Assembly (NCBI RefSeq): GCF_016234775.1
Contig: NZ_JACRAH010000001.1
Location: 248,001 to 312,000, forward strand
Length of the DNA: 64,000 nt
Reading direction: 5' to 3'
Source: Aquabacterium sp.
GTDB taxonomy: Bacteria; Pseudomonadota; Gammaproteobacteria; Burkholderiales; Burkholderiaceae_C
Position numbers and translations under genes: made by a program. The notes beneath the pieces were generated by a model that saw only the letters and a list, made by a program, of their open reading frames with translations, did no database searches and had not been told where the DNA came from. Positions 55,305-63,500 of this stretch are shown piece after piece (position 1 is the first letter of the stretch; each line of letters begins with the position of its first letter).

Positions 55305-56012
55305 TCAGGACCGGATCCAGGCAAGGCAGGCCGAATGCGGCACGGCCAAGGGCAGGTGAGCAAGGTCAAGCCACTCGACGAGGCCGCCTTCTGGTCTGTG
55401 CCATTGCCCTCGCGCCGGTGTGGGCGCCAGCCCCAGTTCCACCTGGTCAGGCGGTGTGATCAGGCCGGTTCCAACAGCCTTCAGGCAGGCTTCCTTGCGT
55501 GTCCAGGCGGTGTAGAGCACGCTTGCCTGGTCAGCTGGTGTGGTGGCGCGCCATGTGCGCAGTTCAGCCTGACTGAACACGCTTTCAGCCAGATCTTGCA
55601 TGTGGGGCCACGGCTTGTGCATTTCGAGGTCGACACCGATCTCCCAGTGGGGGTGCAGTGCGATCAGGGCCCAGTTGTCGCTGTGGGTCAGATTGAAGTG
55701 AAGTGCTGGCGACGCCGTCATCAGCGTGGGTTTGCCGTTTGCGCGTGTCGTCATGGGCACGTCGCGAGGCGCGCACAGGCAAGCCGGGGCCAGCAGGACA
55801 CGTAAGGCCGCGTGTGCTGCCATGTACCGATGCGCATCGACAGCGCGCGCAAAACGTGCGGCACGTTGTTTGTCTTCGTCGCTCAGGCAGGCCCTGGTGG
55901 CAGCGCTGACTTCGTCATCCATGTCGGGTAGTTCGACCAGATGGAGTTGGCAGTCCTCCTGAAAGCGGCTCGACAAGGTCTGTTGTGCCGCAGCATGGAC
56001 ATCCCAGGTCAC
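55305..56012 (-). CDS. Sfp-type 4'-phosphopantetheinyl transferase
   Basis: 235 residues, the pseudo-dimeric Sfp type that activates carrier proteins of NRPS/PKS systems with phosphopantetheine from CoA. Motifs are FNLTHSDNWALIAL (105-118), the Mg-binding GVDLE (126-130) and WTRKEACLKAVGTGL (170-184). It starts with GTG at 56012, overlapping the stop of the upstream methyltransferase gene (GTGA). Its presence 4.6 kb from an NRPS gene suggests it serves that enzyme's carrier domain. Confidence 0.92.
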   Translation of the reverse strand: MTWDVHAAAQQTLSSRFQEDCQLHLVELPDMDDEVSAATRACLSDEDKQRAARFARAVDAHRYMAAHAALRVLLAPACLCAPRDVPMTTRANGKPTLMTASPALHFNLTHSDNWALIALHPHWEIGVDLEMHKPWPHMQDLAESVFSQAELRTWRATTPADQASVLYTAWTRKEACLKAVGTGLITPPDQVELGLAPTPARGQWHRPEGGLVEWLDLAHLPLAVPHSACLAWIRS

Positions 56013-56806
56013 GATTTCAAGCGGAAATACAAGCCGCTGTAGGCATCGAAGAAATCTTCGGCGAAGCCCAGTGAGTGGAAGGTGCGCTCTGGAACCTCCC
56101 AGGCATCGACCAGTTCATAGCCCAGTTGTTCGACAGACTGGACGAACGCGGCTCTGTTGAAAACTTTGTGTGGCACGAAGGAACCGAAGCCGATGTTCTG
56201 TGTGGACACAAAGCCCGGGGCTTGGGTCAGTGGCAGTTTGTTGAGCAGAATGTGGCGGGGTTTGTGTACAGCGCGTGCCAGCAGTGCAGGCAGGTCGTAG
56301 GCTTCGATGAACTCCAGCACGCCGGCTGCCATCCAGATCTCGCTGTCGAGCCATCCTGATGGCCAGTCATCGGAGAAGGTCAGCGCCTGCGCGCCACGTT
56401 GGCTGGCCAGTTCCCGGCCTTGCGGGATGAATGCCGACAACTCATGGACACGCCACTGGATGCCCTCGGGATAGCGAAGGTACTGCTGGTAGGCGTAGTA
56501 CTGATTGCCAATCGATCCACCGATGTCCAGGACCGAACTGGCACCACTGGCAAAGGCTTCGCGCAGCCAGAAGATCACAGGATAGTCAAATGCCCAGATG
56601 CGCTTGGATCGTTCATCGACGTATTCTTGCGTGAATTTGTCGTGGCTGAACTCCGGCGACGCGGGCAACCAGGCTCGCGCCTCGGCAAAGGACTCGAAAT
56701 GCCCGCAGTGATAGCCACGTCCGCCAGGACCCAGGTACCTGCGGATAGCGCGCTTGCGCAACAAGGTGCGGATCAGAGGCAGTCGTTTGATGTGGGCCAG
56801 TTGCAT
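56009..56806 (-). CDS. TIGR04325-like SAM-dependent methyltransferase
   Basis: 265 residues with a class I methyltransferase fold. The SAM motif is SVLDIGGSIGNQYY (91-104). Features shared with the TIGR04325 family are the basic N-terminus, YPVIFWLREA before the SAM motif and the late block LLNKLPLTQ...GFVSTQNIGFGSFVPHKVF (first parts shown). Such proteins are often found in polysaccharide or secondary-metabolite loci; the methyl acceptor is unknown. Coupled with the phosphopantetheinyl transferase that follows. Confidence 0.82.
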   Translation of the reverse strand: MQLAHIKRLPLIRTLLRKRAIRRYLGPGGRGYHCGHFESFAEARAWLPASPEFSHDKFTQEYVDERSKRIWAFDYPVIFWLREAFASGASSVLDIGGSIGNQYYAYQQYLRYPEGIQWRVHELSAFIPQGRELASQRGAQALTFSDDWPSGWLDSEIWMAAGVLEFIEAYDLPALLARAVHKPRHILLNKLPLTQAPGFVSTQNIGFGSFVPHKVFNRAAFVQSVEQLGYELVDAWEVPERTFHSLGFAEDFFDAYSGLYFRLKS

Positions 56807-56912
56807 GGTTGATCACGCTGCGAGCGGCAGAGTCGGGATTGAAGAATAAGATACACCGGGGGCGCGCGGCGAGATGCTGCGGTTTGGGTATGAAACGCAA
56901 AGCGAAGACATC

Positions 56913-58010
56913 ATGAAGAAGGTTTGGGTGCTGACCGCGGCACTGTTGGGGCTGGGCTTGGCCTTGTTCATTTTACTGTCCGTGGACGAACGTCTTCAGC
57001 GGTGGCGCCACGTGCCGACACACACGAATGCGGTGCCATTTGGGGTACTGGGCGATTCTGACAGCCACGCCTACCACGATGAGTTCAGCTTCGGGCACCG
57101 CCCCGAGGCTCGTGGTGGCGCCTTGAGGCAGCGTACATGGCAATGGACGGAGGTGCTGGGGCACCTGCGCAGTGAGCAGCTGGATCCTGGGCCATGGGGG
57201 CAATGGGGTACGCGGTACCGGCGCCTGTCGGTGCTGCGCGACGCCGTGGGGCAGGATGGACGTTTTCTCCGCAAAGAGGACTACCTCTACAACCAGGCCT
57301 ATTCTGGCGCGGTCTGCGCCAACCTCAATGTGGCGCCGCACGATCAGGTTGGTCGTCTGTTGACCACCATGGCGCGAGAGTCTGGGCGTTGGCAGCGTGG
57401 CGTGGTGGTGATCCGCATGGGGACCAACGATTTTGGCAGGCAGGAAAGCCTGGACGCCTTGTCTCGCGATCCGCTGGACCCCCAAGTCGTCGGCTCGATC
57501 GATGCGTGTCTGGGCCATATCGGGCAGGCAGTGGCGCGCTTGCATGCGGTCTACCCGGGCTTGCGTATCGTGTTGGTGGGCATCTTCAACAACGCGGAGT
57601 GGGAGAAGTTCCATCATCTTTGGCGTTCTCCTCAGGCCCAGTCCCGGATTCATCAGGGGCTGGCGCGTTTCGATGATGGCTTGAAGGCGCTTGCGCTAGG
57701 CAAGTCGGGGGTGGCCGTGTTTGATGACCAGGCCTGGTTTGCCGGGCTTTGGGGTTCGCGCCGTGCGACCGGGCAACCGGCCTATCGGAACGTGCGATTC
57801 GGCGAGCGCTTCGAGGTGCGCAATACCGGTGGGGATGAGCCGATGAACGCGACGCTGGCAGACGGCCACGCCGGATCGGTCTGGAATGCCCTGTGGGCCC
57901 AGGCGATGGTGGCGCTCCTGGTGGAGCGGTTCGGCGTGCCGGTGCCGCCTTTGCAGACCCAGGAACTGGTGCAGTTTGTGGATCCGGACGGGCGATTCGG
58001 CATGCGTTGA
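56913..58010 (+). CDS. SGNH-hydrolase-like protein, membrane-anchored or secreted
   Basis: 365 residues. The N-terminal hydrophobic segment (about 4-23) is an uncleaved anchor or signal. SGNH blocks are GVLGDSDSHAYHD (block I, Ser49), RMGTNDFGR (block III, Asn172) and a late D-G-H in LADGHAG (block V). The predicted role is esterase, acetyl-transfer or acyl-release chemistry outside the cytoplasm. It is the only plus-strand gene in the cluster, converging with the cupin gene (15 bases) and diverging from the methyltransferase. Start ATG at 56913; the ribosome site is weak. Confidence 0.75.
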   Translation: MKKVWVLTAALLGLGLALFILLSVDERLQRWRHVPTHTNAVPFGVLGDSDSHAYHDEFSFGHRPEARGGALRQRTWQWTEVLGHLRSEQLDPGPWGQWGTRYRRLSVLRDAVGQDGRFLRKEDYLYNQAYSGAVCANLNVAPHDQVGRLLTTMARESGRWQRGVVVIRMGTNDFGRQESLDALSRDPLDPQVVGSIDACLGHIGQAVARLHAVYPGLRIVLVGIFNNAEWEKFHHLWRSPQAQSRIHQGLARFDDGLKALALGKSGVAVFDDQAWFAGLWGSRRATGQPAYRNVRFGERFEVRNTGGDEPMNATLADGHAGSVWNALWAQAMVALLVERFGVPVPPLQTQELVQFVDPDGRFGMR

Positions 58011-58025
58011 CGTGCGGCAGGCTGA

Positions 58026-58895
58026 TCAGCCGGCGTAGCCCCTCATCTTGAGGTAGCGGTGCCACATGCGGGATTTGATGGCGTCCTTGAAGTCCGACTG
58101 GCCGATGCCTGAGGGGCTCAGTCCCACGCGGCCCAGTTGCTTGCGCAGCACATGGTTGAACGACAGCGCATCTTTCCAGCGAACGCTCTCGTCCGTGTTG
58201 AAAATGATCGACATCGAGATGGACACGTCGTCTGGCCCGTTGCGCACGTGGTGTCCTGCAATGAAGGGGATGTGCAGCGCCTCCCCCGGGCTGAACTCGA
58301 ATGGGGTCGCGAAGGCGTCACGTTCGATCGTCCAGGGCAGCTTGGTGTTTTCTCGGACCACATAGGCTTCCCTGTTGGGCTGTGACACCAGTCGGTCATC
58401 CCAGGGCAGACCCACGGTGACCGTCTTGCTGCCACGGAACTGCATCAGGAAGGTGGAGTAGCGGTCTATGTGAAAGGGCGTGACGCTGTTGGGCGAGGCG
58501 ATGAAAAGATAGAGTTGTGCGTCAATAGGCCGTTTTCCGACGCCGCGCAAGGCCATCAATGCAGCGACCTCGGCACACAGCGCCTTGTACAGGTCAGCAA
58601 AGGAGGGATCGACCTCTGGCGAGCGGACCATGATGTAGGAGTCGGTGGTCCGGATGGATTCGATGGTCTCTTCCAGCGTGCGTTCCTTGGGCTTCTTGCG
58701 GAAGGTGGACTCGAAGTCTGCCCCGACATCCAGCAAGCCCTTGGAATACATGACCTGCTGTTGAGGCAAGGTGGGCAGAACGCGTGAGAGGTTCTCCAGT
58801 GACAGCGCGGGGTGCCCCAGCAGTTTGTGGTGGAACTTGAACGGCTGTCTGTCCAGCAGTTCGCTCTTGATGTCGTCGGCAAAGCAGGGCGTCAT
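58026..58895 (-). CDS. JmjC/cupin-8-like oxygenase-type protein
   Basis: 289 residues. The iron facial triad is visible as H-x-D in TPFHIDRYSTFLMQF (His142, Asp144) and a distal His in FIAGHHVRNG (His215 or 216). FSPGEALHIP precedes it. This fits Fe(II)/2-oxoglutarate hydroxylases of the cupin-8/JmjC group, so oxidation of an amino-acid residue or product is plausible; the substrate is unknown. The ATG at 58895 is chosen because the open frame further upstream is not protein-like and runs under the neighbouring hydrolase. 17 bases separate it from that gene. Confidence 0.78.
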   Translation of the reverse strand: MTPCFADDIKSELLDRQPFKFHHKLLGHPALSLENLSRVLPTLPQQQVMYSKGLLDVGADFESTFRKKPKERTLEETIESIRTTDSYIMVRSPEVDPSFADLYKALCAEVAALMALRGVGKRPIDAQLYLFIASPNSVTPFHIDRYSTFLMQFRGSKTVTVGLPWDDRLVSQPNREAYVVRENTKLPWTIERDAFATPFEFSPGEALHIPFIAGHHVRNGPDDVSISMSIIFNTDESVRWKDALSFNHVLRKQLGRVGLSPSGIGQSDFKDAIKSRMWHRYLKMRGYAG

Positions 58896-58912
58896 GATGG
58901 TATGGCGTTGGA

Positions 58913-59752
58913 TCAGTTCAGATGTGCAGCAAAACGGGTGACGGCGTCGATCAGGCGTCGCTGGGCATGCAGCGTGGAGACGGTGTGATCGACATCGGGG
59001 ATCAGGTCGCAGGGCAGATCGGCCACGGCACCATAGGCTTTGAACGTGTCTCGCCACTGACCTGCGTAGTTGAACAGCCAGAGAAAGCTGCCTGAATAGA
59101 CCAGTTGCACACGGACTTGCTTGTCGACGATCACCTTCAGGCGCGCGGCGAACTCGTCGCGGGTGGGCGAGGCATACGGGTTGTCCAGCAACTGTTGCAT
59201 TGGCTCGCTTTGCCGGGGGGCAGGTCTCAGCCGTTTGAGCAGCAAGCCCGGCAAGCGCCCGGCCCATCCCATCAATGTCCCCGACGGATCGACGTTCAGT
59301 TGCCGCCAGGCGCGCACGAGCGACGTCTTCTTGTTGGGATAAGCGTGCGTGTCCATCAGCCACAAGGCCTTGAGGCGATCGTCCACCATGGCCGTCGACA
59401 CACCATGGTGTGCAGCCGAGCAGATGCCGGCCAGCGCGAAGGTCTGGATCGAGGTCAGGCGCTGGATGTGGTCCATCGCAGCCTGCAGGTCGGCGACGGC
59501 TTGCTGGTCATAGGACAAGGTCGAGTCGGATGCCTCGCTGTCACCTTGGCCGGACAGGTCAAGGCGCAGCACGGTGTGGCCTTGGGCGGCGAGTGCCCGG
59601 GCCAGTTTCACGTTGATCCGGTGAGGGCCCATGCGGTGGATGACGCCCGCATTGAGCAAGAGGATGGCGGTACCCCTGGATGGCCCATCCGGACGGGTCA
59701 GGGTGCCGGTCAGCCTGGCGCCCGGGCCGAAGGTGAGGATGTTTTCGTTCAT
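58913..59752 (-). CDS. Alpha/beta hydrolase with Cys at the nucleophile elbow
   Basis: 279 residues. The fold is shown by ILLLNAGVIHRMGPHR (oxyanion strand), LRLDLSGQGDSEAS and the final histidine in IPDVDHTVST. The nucleophile elbow reads A-G-I-C-S-A (Cys111), where Ser is usual. This recalls the 'hydrolase 1, exosortase A-associated' type, which has a similar G-x-C elbow (recollection, not a search). It overlaps the preceding hydrolase gene by four bases (ATGA). Possible roles are product release or editing for the NRPS. Confidence 0.82.
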   Translation of the reverse strand: MNENILTFGPGARLTGTLTRPDGPSRGTAILLLNAGVIHRMGPHRINVKLARALAAQGHTVLRLDLSGQGDSEASDSTLSYDQQAVADLQAAMDHIQRLTSIQTFALAGICSAAHHGVSTAMVDDRLKALWLMDTHAYPNKKTSLVRAWRQLNVDPSGTLMGWAGRLPGLLLKRLRPAPRQSEPMQQLLDNPYASPTRDEFAARLKVIVDKQVRVQLVYSGSFLWLFNYAGQWRDTFKAYGAVADLPCDLIPDVDHTVSTLHAQRRLIDAVTRFAAHLN

Positions 59753-60549
59753 GCCGATTCACCCTTCACGCTGGCAATCAGCAAGCGCAGCAACTCTGGT
59801 GGGGCCAGTGCGGCACCATTGGCCTCTTCAACATGCCAGGCGATGTCCGGGCCCGGTGCGGTGAGGTGACGCCAGGGTTGCCCCTTCGCGAGTTGTTGGT
59901 CGCCCAGGGCGGTCGACAGGGCCGAGGCCTTTGTGGCGATGTGGATGCACTCTGCCGCACAGGTGGGGTTCAGATCCTTGACCGACAGGGCCTGCATTTC
60001 GCTGATCCATGTCGGACTGACACCAAAGCCGATGATTTCGTCGCGAACGTCCCGGGACGGGCTTCTGGACTGGATGTAAGGATCGTAGGTTTGCGCGAGG
60101 TGGGCTTCGCCGAGTTCCTTCAGGTAGCTGGGCCCGTCCAGCAAGGGCTCCCACAAGACGAGTCGGTGCGGCACTGTCGGGCTGACCGCAGACGCCATCA
60201 TGGCGAGGGTGGCACCCAGTCGCACGCCCAGCCACACGGACTGCGTGGCGCGGGTTCGCAGGCTGAGTTCGGCATGCGCCAGCACGATGTCGTCTCGCCA
60301 ATGGGTCAGTGTGCCGTCTTCGTCCTGGCCTGCGGACTCGCCGCAACCAAAGTAGTCAAAGCGCATGACGTGGACACCTTGACGCGCAAGTTGCTCGGCC
60401 AGCAGGCGATACAACCGGTGCATGCGCACGGCTTCCTGGCCGAAAGGCGGGCACAGCAGGACCTGTAGCCTGGCGCCCTGGGCGGATGCCGGGGCGTGGT
60501 AGACACCGTATAGACGATGCGCTGGAGGGCCGAATAGAAAAGGTGTCAT
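59749..60549 (-). CDS. Alpha/beta hydrolase homologue with Arg at the nucleophile elbow
   Basis: 266 residues. The fold is recognisable: VLLCPPFGQEAVRMHRLYRLLAEQL (first part), MRFDYFGCGESAG. At the elbow, however, WLGVRLGATLA places Arg110 where Ser should be. No clear catalytic histidine is seen near the C-terminus. It resembles the 'hydrolase 2, exosortase A-associated' type, which carries the same G-x-R-L-G-A block (recollection). It may be a non-catalytic partner of the next hydrolase. It starts 36 bases after the NRPS stop. Confidence 0.8.
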   Translation of the reverse strand: MTPFLFGPPAHRLYGVYHAPASAQGARLQVLLCPPFGQEAVRMHRLYRLLAEQLARQGVHVMRFDYFGCGESAGQDEDGTLTHWRDDIVLAHAELSLRTRATQSVWLGVRLGATLAMMASAVSPTVPHRLVLWEPLLDGPSYLKELGEAHLAQTYDPYIQSRSPSRDVRDEIIGFGVSPTWISEMQALSVKDLNPTCAAECIHIATKASALSTALGDQQLAKGQPWRHLTAPGPDIAWHVEEANGAALAPPELLRLLIASVKGESA

Positions 60550-60585
60550 CTCAAGGTTGATGCGAGCGGAGCGTGGGGCACCGCC

Positions 60586-63500
60586 TCAGCGACGCAGAAT
60601 GCGGTTGAACCAGCCGCTCTTGGCTTCGGTGTCAGTGCCCGTTGGCGGCGCTGACGCAGGCGTGGTGGCGTCGGGCTGACTGCTGCCGGTTGTACCGGTT
60701 GCCGCTAGCTGGCCGAGTGTTTCGAAAATGATCCGACGAACGCTGATGGTGACGCCTGTGCGGCGCATGATTTCGGTCACAGCCTTCATCGCCAGCAACG
60801 AATGGCCGCCCAGGTTGAAGAAGTTGTCGTCCAGCGTGACCTCCTCGACATCGAGCAACTCCCTCCAGACATCGGCGATGGCCTTTTCCGTGGGCGTGAC
60901 TGGCAGGCGACCATGCGCCTTGGCCTTGTGCTCTACCGACGTGGTGGCGTCCGGGGGTTTGGGCAGGGCCGCGCGATCGGTCTTGCCATTGGGTAGCCGT
61001 GGCAGTTGCGCCAACAGAACAAAGTGCTGCGGCAGCATGTACTCTGGCAGCGTCCTGGCCAGTTCGGCCTTCAGCGCCTGCGGCAAGACCGATGGGCTTT
61101 GTGCATCACGGACCACGCAGTACGCCACCAGTCGCACATCGCCGGGATGGTCCTCACGGGCCATCACTACCACCTGTGAGATGGCGGGGTTGAGCTGAAG
61201 GGTGGCTTCGATCTCGCCAAGTTCGATGCGGTGGCCTCTTACCTTGACCTGATGGTCCAGTCGGCCCAGGTGTTCCAGTTCACCATTCGCGTGCAGGCGC
61301 CCCAGATCGCCGGTTCGGTACAGGCGCGCTTGGCCACCGGGCGTGAAAGGATCGGTGATGAAGCGCTCTGCCGTCAGTTCGGGACGGTGCAGATAGCCTG
61401 TGGCGACCCCCGCACCCCCAATGCAGATTTCGCCCGGCTCACCCGCACCGCAGGCTCGCCCTTCGGTATTCAGGATGTGAATTTGCGTGTTGGCGATGGG
61501 CTTGCCGATGCGGATACCTTGTTCAGGTGCATTGACACGCCAGCAGCTTGACCAGACCGTGGTCTCGGTTGGCCCGTACATGTTCCAGACGGCGGCACAG
61601 CGCGTCACGAGCTGGTTGGCCAGCTTGAGGGTCAGCGACTCGCCTCCCACCAGCGCCGTGAAACCCGGGCGTCCATTCCACCCTGCTTCGATCAGTGCAT
61701 GCCAGGTGCTGGGTGTGGCCTGCATCACGTCGATCGCATCCTCTACCTGCGCTTTGAGCAGGAAGGGGTCTCGTGCGTCTTCCGTCCGGCAAAGCACCAC
61801 TTCGGCCCCAACGAGCAAGGGCAGGAACAACTCCAGCACGGAGATGTCGAAGCTCAAGGTGGTGACCGCCAGCAAGCGCTGCCCTGCCTGCAATCCGGGC
61901 TCTTTGGCCATGCTTTGCAGGAAATTGATGACCGCACCATGGGGCACGACCACGCCCTTGGGCTTGCCAGTGGAGCCCGAGGTGTAGATCACGTAAGCAG
62001 CGTCCGAGGCCTGGGCATCACGTTGCGCGTCTGCCGTTGGCGGCGTGTCCGGGCGAGTCTGGATGAGTGCATCGTCGAGGTCTGTGAGCAGGGTCTTGTC
62101 GCGCGGCCAGTTGAGGACCTGCATGACATCGGTTCGGCTGATGATCAGCGCCAGACCTGCGTCATCGACCATGTGGGCCAGTCGTTCAGCCGGATAGTCT
62201 GGATCCAGCGGGACGTAGGCCGCACCGGCCATCAAGGTACCCAACACTGCGCCAAGCAGGTCCGGGCAGCGTGGCATGCACACACCGACGAGCGAGCCTC
62301 GGCCGATGCCGTGGGCGCGCAGGTGATGGGCGATCTGGCTGGCGCGGGCCCACAGTTCGGTGTGGCTATAGGCGCGTTCCCCCGTCTGACTCAGTGCGAT
62401 CGCTTTGGATGTGGTGTGAGCCTGTTGGCGCAACAGCGTGATCAGGTTGCCCTCAGATGCGGTCGCCGAGGCTTGCGCAGCCGGTGCTGGCAAGCTGGGT
62501 TGGCTCGCGGGCGAATTGGAATTGGCCTGCGCTGAGCCCGGCAGCTTGGCCGGCGCCTGGAAGGTGTAGCCTGACAGCGGACGATCGGGGTCGGTCACGA
62601 TTTCGCGCAGAAGGTTCTCCAGGTCTGCAGCGAAGCTGGCGACGGTGGCGGTTTCGAGAACGTCAGCATTGAAGGTGAAGACAAACTCGATGTGGTTGCG
62701 CGTTTCCACGCACCACAGTGCCAGGTCTTGCGCGGCACCCAGCATCGGCGTGGCCATGCGCTGGTGATCGACGTTGCCCCAGCGCGTGGTGCGCTCCCGC
62801 ACGTCCTGATAGGAGAAGGACACCTGGTGGATAGGCGGGCGACTGTAGTCGCGAGGCACCTGCATCACATGGACGAGGTGGTCGAAAGGCACGTCCGGGT
62901 AGGAGAAGGCATCGACCACTTTGCGGTGGACAGATGCCAGCCAGGACTGCATGGACATGTCGTCACGCGGTTGCATGCGCAGCGGCAACATGTTGACGAA
63001 GAAGCCCATCAGGTTTTCCAACGCCGGTTGCTCACGACCTCGAACGGGCGTGCCGATGACGAAATCGTCTTGCTTGCTGGCGCGGTGCAAGGCCAGGGCA
63101 TAGGCAGACAACAGCGTGATGTAGAGCGTGCGCCCCTGCTGCTGAGCCTGGGCTCGCAGCGCATCAGTGACGTCCTTGGCCAGGTTGAACTGGAAGGAGC
63201 CACCGCGGCCGGACATGGCGGGTGGGCGGGGGTGATCCAGCGGCAGCTCGATGTTGGGTGGCAGCGGCGTCAGTTGCTCACGCCAATAGCCCAGCTGACG
63301 CTGCAGCTCCGGCCCAGTCATCCACTCGTTGTGCCAGGCAGCAAAGTCACCGTAGCTCACCGTTAGGGGTGGCAGTCGCGGCTCGCGCTTTTCCAGGCAG
63401 GCTGCGTACAGCTCAGGCAGGTCGACATAAAGAAGGTCGAACGACCAGGCATCCCAGATCAGGTGATGGGCCTGGAACAGCAGGCCGTGTTCCTCCGGCG

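Noticed and set aside
58896-59363. In-frame upstream extension of the cupin-8 gene
   Set aside because: The extra 156 residues are Arg/Ala/Cys-rich without structure and lie fully under the hydrolase gene. The domain begins after the ATG at 58895.
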